Under the pieces are notes generated by a model. The model searched no databases, was not told where the DNA came from, and saw nothing but the letters and a program-made list of their open reading frames with translations. From assembly GCA_029959325.1 (NCBI GenBank), contig JASCPF010000023.1, positions 1 through 44,268 on the forward strand: 44,268 nucleotides of DNA. Reading direction: 5' to 3'. The position numbers were made by a program, and so were the translations under genes. Below are positions 25,034 through 37,000 of this stretch, one piece after another. This stretch comes from Microbacteriaceae bacterium PS02068 (GTDB taxonomy: Bacteria > Actinomycetota > Actinomycetes > Actinomycetales > Microbacteriaceae). Positions within the stretch are counted from its first letter, which is position 1, and each line of letters begins with the position of its first letter.

Positions 25034-28000
25034 GCGGCCTCCTTCCGCCTCGCGCCCAGGTATACACCCAGGCCCACGAGGATCAGCAATGCGGCTCCGA
25101 TCGGGAGCGCGGGGGTGAAATCGCCACCGGTCGCGGGCAGCGGCACCGTGGCGATCGTCACGGCGTCGACGCCTGTCGCCACGCCGCCGGTTGCGGATGA
25201 GCCACGGACGGTCGCGGTATTGGTGAGCGTGCCGGATGCCGCGTCGCCAGAGGTCACGACATACGTCGCGGTCGCGGTGACCGACGCTCCCGGCGCCAAG
25301 ACGCCCGGTGCTCCCGGCCACCCGCGGTAGACGATCGCCGAGAGGCCCGGGAGCGGATCGGCGATCGCGACTCCCGTCAGCGTCACATTGCCCGTGTTGG
25401 TCACCGTGAAGCCGTACGTGAGGGTCGTGCCGACCGCGGCGGAGCCGGTGCGGTCCACCGTCTTGTCGAGCGAGATCGACGGCGTGGGCGCGAGCAGCAC
25501 CGTGGCGGTGTCGGACGCATCCACGGTCGTCCGGTCGGTGGCGAGGCCGAAGGCTGAGGCGTTGTTGACGAGTGTCCCCGCATCGACGTCGGCCTGGGTG
25601 AGTTGATACGTCGCCGTCGCCTCGACCTGCTGGCCCGGCGCGAGCATGCCCTCTGATTCCGGCCACGCCGAGTAGGAGATGCCCGACAGCCCCGGCAGCG
25701 GGTCGGTGATCTCGACGGCGTAGAGCGTCACGAAGCCCGTGTTGGTCGCGACGAACGTGAACGTCACGGTGTCGCCGGCCTTGCCCGAGCCCGCCACGAC
25801 ACCCGTCTTGACGAGGGAGATGGAGTGCGGGAAGGCAAGGATGACCACGGCCGAATCGGATGCCTGGACGACGCACGCAGGGTCGACCGGGTCGCCGTCG
25901 ATCGGCGCCGGGCAGCCGGGCGGGGTGGACGTCACGGTCGCCGTGTTCTCGACGCCCTGGGCGTCCGCATCGGCCTGTGTCACCGCATAGGTCGCGGTGG
26001 CGGTGACCGACTGCCCGGGTGCGAGAACACCCTCCGGCCCCGGCCAGGTGTCGAAGACGATGTCGGAGATTCCGGGCAGCGGGTCGGTCAGCTCGACGTT
26101 CGCCAACGTCACGTTTCCGGTGTTGGTGATCGTGAACGAGTAGTCGATGAGTCCGCCGACGGTGGGGTCGCCGTTGTAGTCCGCGCTCTTGTCGAGCGTG
26201 ATCTCCGGAGCGGGTGCCATCGGGACCGTCTCCGCGTCGTCGGCAGACACCACGGCACCTCTCGGCGAAGCTCCCGTGACCGACGCATCGTTCGTGACCG
26301 ATCCTGCGTCGACGTCCTCCTGCGTGAGCCTGTAGGAGGCTGTCGCCTGCACCGACTCGCCGGGTGCCAGCGTGCCGGCCGCGGCCGGCCACGCGCCGAA
26401 GACGATGCCGGAAAGGCCCGCCATGTCATCGGTGATCGCGATGCCCGACAGTGTGACGTTTCCGGTGTTGGTCACCGTGAACGTGAAGTCCACGAAGTCA
26501 TCCGCCACGCCGTCATCCCTGAGCGCGCCGATCTTCACCAGCGAGATCGACGGTGATGGCGACAGGTCTGTCGTCACGGTGTCGGCACCGGTGATCGTGC
26601 TGCCCGTCGGCGGGGTGCCCGTCGCGGTCGCGGTGTTCACGAGGGAGCCCGAATCGACGTCGGCCTGCGTGAGCGTGTAGATGCCGGAACCGGATGCCGT
26701 CTGGCCCGGAGCCAACGTGCCGACTGTGCCGTCCCAGCGATCGAGGGTCACCGTGCCACCGAGCAGCGGGTCGTTCAGACCCACGCCCGTGAGGGTGACG
26801 TTGCCGGTGTTGGTCACGGTGAACGAATACGTCACGGTGTCATCCGCGACCGCGTCATCGTCCAGCGAGCCGGTCTTCACGACCTCGATCGACGGAGCGG
26901 GCGCGAGGGGTGTGTTCACCGTGTCGGCGCCCGTCACTGCGGCACCCGTCGGCGGGGTGCCCGTCGCGGTCGCGGTGTTCGCGACCGACCCGGCATCCAC
27001 ATTCGCCTGCGTCAGCGTGTAGGTGCCCGTGCCCGACGCCGTCTCGCCAGGAGTCAACGTTCCGACTGTGCCGTCCCAGCGATCGAGCGTCACCGCACCA
27101 CCGAGCAGCGGGTCGTCCAGACCCACGCCCGTGAGGGTGACGTTGCCGGTGTTGGTCACGGTGAACGAGTACGTCACCGCGTCACCCGCGACCGCGTCGT
27201 CGTCCAGCGAGCCGGTCTTCACGACCTCGATCGACGGAGCGGGCGCGAGGGGCACCGTCACGGTGTCATCGCCCGTGACCGGGCGGCCGGTCGGCGGGTT
27301 GCCCGTCGCGGTCGCGGTGTTCGCGACCGACCCGGCATCCACGTTCGCCTGAGTCAACGTGTACGTACCCGTGCCCGCCGCCGACTCGCCCGGAGCCAAC
27401 GTCCCGACCGTGCCGTCCCAGCGATCGAGGGTCACCGCACCGCCCAGCAACGGGTCGTTCAGACCCACACCCGTGAGGGTCACGTTGCCGGTATTGGTCA
27501 CGGTGAACGAATACGTCACGGTGTCGCCCTCGACCGCGTCGTCGTCCAGCGAGCCCGTTTTCACCACGGTCAGCTCAGGAGCGGGCGCGAGGTCCACCGT
27601 CACCGTGTCGGCGCCCGTCACCGCGGCGCCCGTGGGAGGTGTGCCCGTCGCCGTCGCGGTGTTCGCGATCGACCCGGCATCCACGTTCGCCTGCGTCAGC
27701 GTGTACGACCTCGTCGCCGTCACCGATGCGCCTGGCGCGAGAGTCCCCACCGCACCCGTCCAACCGGTCAGCGCGACGTTGCCGCCGAGCAGCGGGTCGC
27801 TCAGACCCACACCCGTGAGGGTCACGTTGCCCGTGTTGGTCACCGTGAACGAGTAGGTCACCGCGTCACCCGCGACCGCGTCGTCGGCCAACGCGCCGGT
27901 CTTCACGACCTCGATCGACGGAGCGGACGCCAGCGGCGTGCTCACCGTGTCGGCACCGGTGACCGGGCCACCCGTGGGCGGGTTGCCGGTCGCGGTCGCG

Positions 28001-31000
28001 GTGTTCACGACCGAGCCGGCATCCACATTCGCCTGCGTCAACGTGTACGACCTCGTCGCCGTCACCGACGCGCCCGGCGCGAGAGTCCCGACCGCACCCG
28101 TCCAACCGGTCAGCGCGACGTTGCCGCCGAGCAGTGGGTCGCTCAGACCCACACCCGTGAGGGTCACGTTGCCCGTGTTGGTCACCGTGAACGAATACGT
28201 CACGGTGTCGCCTTCGACCGCGTCGTCGTCCAGCGAGCCGGTCTTGACGACCTCGATCGACGGGGTCGGCGCGAGAGGCGTGCTCACCGTGTCGGCACCC
28301 GTCACCGGGCCGCCCGTGGGCGGGTTGCCCGTGGCGGTCGCGGTGTTGTCCACGCGACCGAGATCAACATTCGCCTGCGTGAGGGTGTACGACCTCGTCG
28401 CCGTCACCGAAGCGCCGGGAGCGAGAACACCCTCAGCCCCGGTCCAGCCGGTCAGCGTGACCGCGCCGCCGAGCAGCGGGTCGTTCAGACCCACACCCGT
28501 GAGCGTGACGTTGCCCGTGTTGGTCACGGTGAACGAATACGTCACGGTGTCACCCTCGACCGCATCGTCGTCGAGCGAACCCGTTTTCACCACGGTCAGC
28601 TCGGGAGCGGGCGCGAGGGGTGTGTTCACCGTGTCGTCGCCCGTCACCGCGGCACCCGTCGGAGGAGTGCCCGTCGCGGTCGCGGTGTTCGCGATCGACC
28701 CGGCATCCACGTTCGCCTGCGTCAGCGTGTAGGTGCCCGTTCCCGACGCCGTCTCGCCCGGAGCCAACGTGCCGACCGTGCCGTCCCAGCGATCGAGGGT
28801 CACCGCACCACCGAGCCGCGGGTCGTCCAGACCCACACCCGTGAGCGTGACGTTGCCGGTGTTGGTCACGGTGAACGAGTACGTCACGGTGTCGCCCTCG
28901 ACCGCGTCGTCGTCCAGCGCGCCGGTCTTCACGACCGCGATCGACGGAGCGGATGCGAGCGGCGTGGTCACCGTGTCGGCGCCCGTCACCGCGGCGCCCG
29001 TCGGCGGAGTGCCCGTCGCCGTCGCGGTGTTCGCGACCGACCCGGCATCCACATTCGCCTGCGTCAGCGTGTACGACCTCGTCGCCGTCACCGATGCGCC
29101 CGGTGCGAGAGTCCCCACCGCACCCGTCCAACCGGTCAGTGCGACGTTGCCGCCGAGCAGCGGGTCGTTCAGACCCACACCCGTGAGCGTCACGTTGCCG
29201 GTGTTGGTCACCGTGAACGAATACGTCACCGCGTCACCCGCGACCGCGTCGTCGTCCAGCGAGCCGGTCTTCACGACCTCGATCGACGGAGCGGGCGCGA
29301 GGACCACCGTCACCGCGTCGTCGTCGCTCACGGCGGCGGCGCCGCCGGGCGGGTTGCCCGTGGCCCGTGCGTCGTTCGCGATGGAGCCGGTGTCGATATC
29401 CGCCTGGGTGAGCCGGTAGGTGGCGGTCGCGGTCACGACGTCACCGGGCGCGAGCACGTTGTCTGCGCCGGGCCAGGTGCCGAAGGCGATGCTCGAGAGG
29501 CCCGCCATCGCGTCCGTCAGGCCGACCCCCGCGAGCGTGACGTTGCCGTCATTGCGGACGAGGAAGCTGAACGTGGCAATGTCGCCGGCAGCGGGCGGGG
29601 CGGCGTTCGCGAGCCGCGCGGACTTCGTCAACGAGATCGAGGGGCCGGTCGGGATGACGACCGTCGCAGCCGCGGGATCTTCGACGACGCGGTTCTGCGG
29701 CGAGACGCCGGATGCCTTGGCGGAGTTCACCACGGCACCCGCGTCGATGTCGGCCTGCGTCAGCGCGTAGGTTCCGGCCGCCGTCACGCGGTCGCCCGGG
29801 CGAAGCGTCCCGGTGGTGCCGCTCGGCCAGACGCCGAACTGCACGCCCGACAGGCCGGGCAACAGGTCGATCAGGGTCACGCCGGTCAGCGTCACGTTGC
29901 CGACGTTCGCGATCTCGAACGAGTATGCGACGAACGTCCCCACCGTCGCCGCGCCCTGCAGCGCACCCGACTTCGTCAGGTCGATGCGCGGCGTCTGCGC
30001 GATCGTGATCGTCTCGGTGTCGCGCGCATCGACCGGTCCCCCGGTCGGCGGCGTACCCACCGCCGTCGCGGAGTTCACGATCGTGCCGGCATCCACATCC
30101 GCCTGCGTCACCGTGTACGTCGCCGTCCCCACGATCACATCACCCGGACGCAGCACCTGAGCCGTGCCACCCGGCCACACCGCCGGGAACGTCACATCCG
30201 ACAACCCCACCAGCGGGTCGGTCACATCGACACCCGAGAGCGTCACATTGCCCGTGTTCTTCACGGAGAACGAATACGTGACCAGCTGACCCGCCGCCGA
30301 AATCGCCGCCGGACTGCTCGATTTGTCGAGCGTCATCGACGGAGCCGCAGCGATCGTGATCGTCTCGGTGTCGCGCGCATCGACCGGTCCACCGGTCGGC
30401 GGGGTACCCACCGCCCTCGCCGAGTTCACGATCCTGCCGGCATCCACATCCGCCTGCGTCACCGTGTACGTCGCCGTCCCCACGATCACGTCGCCCGGAC
30501 GCAACGTCCGCGCGGTACCGCTCGGCCACGACGCCGGGAACGTCACCGACGACAGGCCCGCCAGCGGATCCGTCACACCGACGCTCGTGAGGGTCACATT
30601 GCCGGTGTTCTTCACGGTGAACGAATACGTGACGACCTGACCCGCGGCTGTGATCGCCGCCGGGCTGCTCGACTTGTCCAGCGTCAACGACGGAGCCGCC
30701 GTGAGCGGCACGGTCTCGGGGTCGGTGTCGGAGATTCCCGGCCCGGAGGGCGGGGTGCCGTCGACGCGCGCCACGTTGATGACAGAACCCGAGTCGATGT
30801 CCGCCTGGGACACCGAGTACGTCGCGGTTGCGGTCGCGATCTGGCTGGGCGCGAGCACACCGGGGGCCCCGGGCCAGGTGTAGCTGATCGTGCCGAGGCC
30901 CGGCAACCCGTCGGCGAGTGTCACGCCGCGCAGGGTGACGTTGCCGAGGTTCGAGATCTGGAAGGTGTACGCGATCGTGTCGCCGGGAACAGTGCCCCCT

Positions 31001-34000
31001 GCGGTGCCGCTGAGCACCCCGGACTTCACCACCTGGATCACCGGAGCGGCAGCGACGGTCACGACCGCGGTGTCACGGTGGGTCACGGCGACACCGGACG
31101 GCGGCGTGCCGGTCGCGGTCGCCGTGTTGTCGACCCGGCCGCGGTCGACGTCCGTCTGGGTGAGGCGGTACGTCGCCGTCCCGGTGATCTGGTCGCCTGG
31201 GCGCAGCGTTCCGGTCGTTCCGCTCGGCCACGGGCCGGCGAACACGACGTCGGACAGCCCGCTCAGCGGGTCGGTCACATCGACATCGGTGAGCGTGACG
31301 TTGCCGTCGTTCTTCACGACGAACGAGTAGTCGACGCGGTCGCCGTCGACCCCCGTGCCGACGATGATGCCCGACTTGTCCAGATCGATCGAGGGCGCAC
31401 GCACGATCGGCGAGACGACCGTATCGTCGTCGTCGACGGTGGCGCCCGTGGGGTCGAGAGAGGTCACCGACGCCGTGTTGCTGACGGTTCCGGCATCCAC
31501 GTCGGCCTGCGTCAGGGTGTACGTCCCGGTGGCCGTCACGACCTCGCGCGGGGCCAGCGTGCCCGTGGCACCGGTCCACCCGGTCAACGTGAGCGGACCG
31601 GTGAGCTTCGTGTCGGTCAGCGCGACATCGGTCAGCGTGGTGCCGCCCGTGTTGGTCACGGTGAACGAGTAGGTGATCACGCTGCCGGCGATGTTGCCGC
31701 CGACGGCTCCGGTCTTGACGACCTGGATGCTGGGTTCGAACGGAACGGGCACGCGGTCGGTGTCGCTCGATCTCACCGCGGGTCCGGTCGGCGGCGTGCC
31801 GGCGACCGTCGCGGTGTTGTCCACGCCCGCGGCATCCACATCAGCCTGCGTCAGCGTGTACGTCGCCGTCGCCGTGACCGAGGCGTTCGGCGCCAGGACA
31901 CCGGTCCAGCCGAGCGGGAATGTCACCGTCGTCAGACCCACGAGAGGGTCGGTCACACCGACGTCGTGAAGCGTCACGTTGCCGGTGTTGGTGACACGGA
32001 ACGAGTAGGTGATGACGTCGCCCGGCACACCCGCGCCGACGACCGTGTGGGACTTGTCGAGCACGATGGCGGGCGCCGGGGTGATCGGCACGGTGACCGA
32101 GTCGACGTCGGTGACAGCGGCACCTCCGGGAGGCGTCCCCGTGACGGATGCCGTGTTCACGACCGATCCGGCGTCGACATCGGCCTGCGTGAGCAGGTAG
32201 GTCGCGGTCGCCGTGACGGTCGCACCGGGCGCCAGCCGGCCGGGAGCGCCGGGCCAGTTGTACGCGATCGACACGACCCGCGAATCGGTGATCGCCACGC
32301 CGGAGAGCGTGACGTTGCCCGTGTTGGTCACCTCGAACGAGTAGCCGATCGGGTCGCCGGCGCGGGCTGTGCCGATGACGCCGAGCGTGCCCTTCTTCAC
32401 GAGCACGATGGACGGGTCTGCCGCGAGCGGGATGGTCTCACCGTCGGTGCCGCTCACCAGGGTGTTCTTCGGGGACGTGCCCGACGCGGATGCCGTGTTC
32501 ACGACCGATCCCGAGTCGATGTCGGCCTGGGTGAGCGTGTAGCGCGCGGTCGTCCTCACCGACTGGCCGGGAGCAAGAGTGCCCGCGACGCCCGGCCACG
32601 CGGCAGGAGGAACCGGCAGCGCACCCGAGCTCAGCAAGGGGTCTCGCACCGCGACGTTGCGCAGGGTGACGGTGCCCGAGTTGGTCGTGACGAACGTGTA
32701 CTCGACCTGGTCGCCGGCGACCGCGCCTCCGACGAGCACGCCGGTCTTGACGACCGTGATCGCGGGGTTCTCGGGCAGGTCGACGACGGCATCGTCCGTA
32801 CCGTTCGCGCGCGTGCCGGTGGGTGACAGACCTGTCGCGGATGCCGTGTTGGCTACCGTGCCGGCGTCGATGTCGGCCTGGGTGAGCACGTAGGCGCGGG
32901 TCGCCGTCGCCGTCGCGCCCGGCGCGAGCGTGCCGGTGCCGCTCAGCGTGATCGTGCCCCCGAGCTTCGGGTCGGACAGCGCGACGTCGTGCAGGGTGAC
33001 CGTGCCGTTGTTCGTGACGATGAAGTTGTAGGTGACGGTGTCGCCGACTTTGGGCGGGGTGGCCGACTGGGTCAGCGCGCCCGTCTTGTCGACCGCGATG
33101 GACGGTCGGGGGGTGATGGTGACGGTTTCGTCGTCGGTGGTCGTCGTGCGCGGCCCGGTCGGCGGGGTTCCGCCGGCCGTGGCGGTGTTGTCCACACGCC
33201 CGAGATCGACGTCGGCCTGCGTCAGCGAATACGACGCGGTGCCGATGATGGTCTGACCCGGCTGCAACGTCCCGACCACACCGCTCGGCCAGGACGAGGC
33301 CGGAGGGAACACGACATCGGAGAGACCTGTGAGCGGGTCGTCGACATCCACCCCGGTGAGCGTGACGTTGCCACTGTTGGTCACCCGGAAGGAATAGTTC
33401 ACCGTGTCACCGCGGGCACCGGTGCCCGCGAGAGCCCCCGACTTCACGAGGGTGAGCCCCGGCGTCCGCGTGATGCTCACCGTCTCGGGGTCGGTGCCCG
33501 TGACATTCGCACCTGTCGGGGGCTTCCCCGACGTGGTCGCGAGGTTCACGATGGAACCCGCGTTCACATCGCCCTGCGTGACCGTGTACGTCGCCGTGGC
33601 CGTCACCGACTGCCCCGGCTGCAAGGTGCCCGTCGTGCCTGCGGATCCGTCGGGCCACTGCTGGAACGTCAACGCGGACAGACCCGACAGGGGGTCCGTG
33701 ATGGAGACACCGGTCAGGGTCACATTGCCGAGGTTGGTGGCGCGGAACGTGTAGGTGATGCTCTGACCCGCTGCCGACGCCGTCGTCGGCGACGCCGTCT
33801 TCACCACCTGGATCGCCGGAGCCGAAACGATCGGCACCGACTTCGAGCCCGTTCCCGTCACCGCGCCCCCTATCGGGGGCAGACCGGATGCCGTGGCCGT
33901 GTTGTCGACCCGGCCGGCATTGACATCCGCCTGGGTCAACACGTAGGTCGCGGTGCCGGTGGCGGTCGCATTCGGTGCCAGCGTCGTCGACGACAACGAG

Positions 34001-37000
34001 ACACTGCCGCCTACCCGCGGGTCGGTCAGCGTCACCCCGTGCAAGGTGACGTTGCCCGTGTTGCGCACCGTGAACGAATAGCTGATCGAGTCGCCGGCCC
34101 GACCGGAGCCCACCAGCGCGCCGTCCTTGACGACGCTGATCGAGGGTCGGGGGGTGATGGTGACGGTTTCGGCGTCGGTCGTGGTCGTGCGCGGTCCGGT
34201 GGGTGGGGTTCCGCTCGCGGTCGCGGTGTTGTCCACACGACCGAGATCGACATCCGCCTGCGTCAGCGAATACGACGCGGTGCCGATGATGCTCTGACCG
34301 GGCTGCAACGTCCCGAGCACACCACTCGGCCACGACCCCGCCGCCGGGAACACCACATCCGAAAGACCTGCGAGCGGGTCGTCGACGTCCACGCCGGTGA
34401 GGGTGACGTTGCCCGTGTTGGTCACCCGGAACGAATAGTTCACCGTGTCACCGCGCACACCCGTGCCCGCGAGGGCACCCGCCTTCACCAGCGTCAGCGC
34501 CGGCGCCGGCGTGATCGTCACCGTCTCAGGATCCGTGCCCGAGACGTTGGCACCCGTCGGGGGCTTCCCCGACGTGGTCGCGAGGTTCACGATGGAACCC
34601 GCATTCACATCGCCCTGCGTGACCGTGTACGTCGCCGTGGCCGTCACCGACTGCCCCGGCTGCAACGTCCCCGTCGACCCGCTCGTGCCATCAGGCCACG
34701 GCTGGAACGTCAACGCCGACAACCCCGACAACGGATCCGTGATCGACACACCCGTCAACGTCACATTGCCGAGGTTCGTCGCACGGAACGTATACGTGAT
34801 GCTCTGACCCGCCGCAGACACCGTCGACTGCGACGCCGTCTTCACCACCTGAATCGCCGGAGCCGACACGATCGGCACCGTCTTCGAACCCGTCGCCGTC
34901 ACCGCAGCACCCGTCGGAGGCAACCCCGACGCCGTCGCCGTGTTATCGACCCGGCCCGCGTTCACATCCGCCTGCGTCAACACATACGACGCCGTACCGG
35001 TCACCGTCGCATTCGGCGCCAACGTCGTCGACAACAGCACGACACCGCCACCCACACGCGGATCGTTCACGGTCACCCCGTGCAACGTCACGTTGCCCGT
35101 ATTGCGCACCGTGAACGAATACGTGATCGAATCACCGACCCGACCCGACCCGATCAGCACACCATCCTTCACCACACTGATCGACGGCGACGCGGCAAGG
35201 GGAACGGTGGCCGCGCCGGGAGCGGTGACCGTCGCGCCGCGGGGCGAGGTGCCTCTCGCCGTCGCGTTGTTCCTGACCGAGCCCGCATCGATGTCGGCCT
35301 GTGTGATGGCATACGTCGCCGTCGCCGTGACCGACTGACCCGGGTTCAGAGTTCCCGTCGCTCCCGGCCAAGTGCCGAAGGTGATGCTCGAGAGTCCGCT
35401 GAGCTGATCGGTGATGCCGACGCTGTTCAACGTCACGTTGCCCGCGTTGCGCACCGTGAAGGTGAAGGTGGCGATGCTGCCGGGCTGGACCGGGCCGGCG
35501 AGAGTGCCGGTCTTGGTCAGGGTGATCGCCGGGCCCTGCGGAATCGGCACCGTCGCGGGCGCCGACGCCGTGACCGCCGCGCCGGCGGGCGGGGTGCCGC
35601 GCGTCGAGGCGGTGTTCACCACCGCACCGGAGTTCACGTCGCCGAGCGTGAGCGTGTACGTCGCGGTACCCGTGACGGACTGGCCGGGCGCCAGAGTGCC
35701 GACCGTCCCGCTGGGCCAGGTTCCGTAGGTGATCGCCGAGAGGCCCGACATCGGGTCGGTGATCGTGACGCCGGTGAGGGTCGTGTTGCCCGAGTTGCGC
35801 GCGGTGAACGTGTACGTGATGACGTCGTTGACGTTGCCCGCTCCCCCGAGCAGGCCCGACTTCGTCAGCGCGATGCTCGAGGATCGACTGATCGGCACTG
35901 TGGTGCTCGCCGCGCCCGTGACCGGCCCCGTCGGCGACGTGCCCGCGCCGTTCGCGGTGTTCGCGACCGCGCCCGCGTCGATGTCGGACTGCGTGAGCGG
36001 GTAGGTGGCCGTCGCCGTCACCGTCTGCCCCGGCTGCAGCGTGTTCGGCGTGCCGCTCGGCCATGCGCCGTAGCTGACCGCCGACAGGCCGGGCAGCGGG
36101 TCGGTGATCGTGACGCCGGTGAGCGTCGTGTTGCCCGTGTTGCGCGCCGTGAACGTGTACGTGATCAGGTCGCCCACCTTGGGCGGGACTCCGGTGTTCG
36201 CGAGGACGCCGGCTTTGGTCACGGCGATGCCCGAGGTGCGCGGGATCGTCACCTGCGCCGTCGCCGACGTCGTCGGCGGCGTGCCGCGTGGCGGCGTGCC
36301 GGAGACGGACGCGGTGTTGTTCACGACACCGGCGTTCGTGTTCGCCTGCGTCACGGGGTACGTCGCCGTCGCCGTGACGGACTGACCGGGGTTCAGCGTG
36401 CCGGTGGTTCCGCTCGGCCACGTGTCGTAGACGATCGACCCCGCCGCCAGCTGGGGGTCGGTGATCGCGACGCCCGTCAGCGGCAGGTTGCCCGTGTTGG
36501 TCGCCGTGAACGAGTAGGTGATCGCGGTGCCCGCAGGGTTCAGGACGCCGGTCTTCGCGAGAGTCAGCAGCGGGTTGGCCGTGATCGCGACGGTCGCGGG
36601 GGCGGTCGCCGTCGACGCCGTGCTGTTCGGGCCGGTGGCGGCCACCGACGCCGTGTTGGAGACCGTTCCTGCGTTGATGTCGGCCTGCGTCAGCGTGTAG
36701 GTCGCCGAAGCGCTCACCGACTGACCCGGTGCGAGGGCGCCCACCGTGCCGCTGGGCCACGCGCCGTAGGTGATGGCTGAGAGGCCCGGCTTGGGGTCGG
36801 TGATGGCGACGCCGGTCAAGGGCGATGAGCCGGTGTTGGTCGCCGTGAACGTGTAGGTCACCTGCTGGCCGACGGTCGCGTTCGCCGGAACCGTGCCTGA
36901 CTTGGTGAGGCCGACCCGTGTGACCGTGACCACCGACGGGTCGCTCGCGGCGACGGCGCGGTTCGAGCCGCCCTGGGCGTTGGCCGTGACCGAGGCGGTG

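Noticed and set aside
24611..26392. A 593-codon minus-strand frame continuing upstream of the lipoprotein
   Set aside because: Upstream of 25033 it is an out-of-frame reading of the giant gene; the lipobox and ATGA overlap fix the start at 25033.
32989..36780. A 1263-codon open frame on the plus strand, antisense to the giant gene, and similar long plus-strand frames at 25825-32826
   Set aside because: These are shadows of a repetitive GC-rich gene: they are Arg/Gly-rich, break and restart with the repeats, lack ribosome sites and resemble no family.
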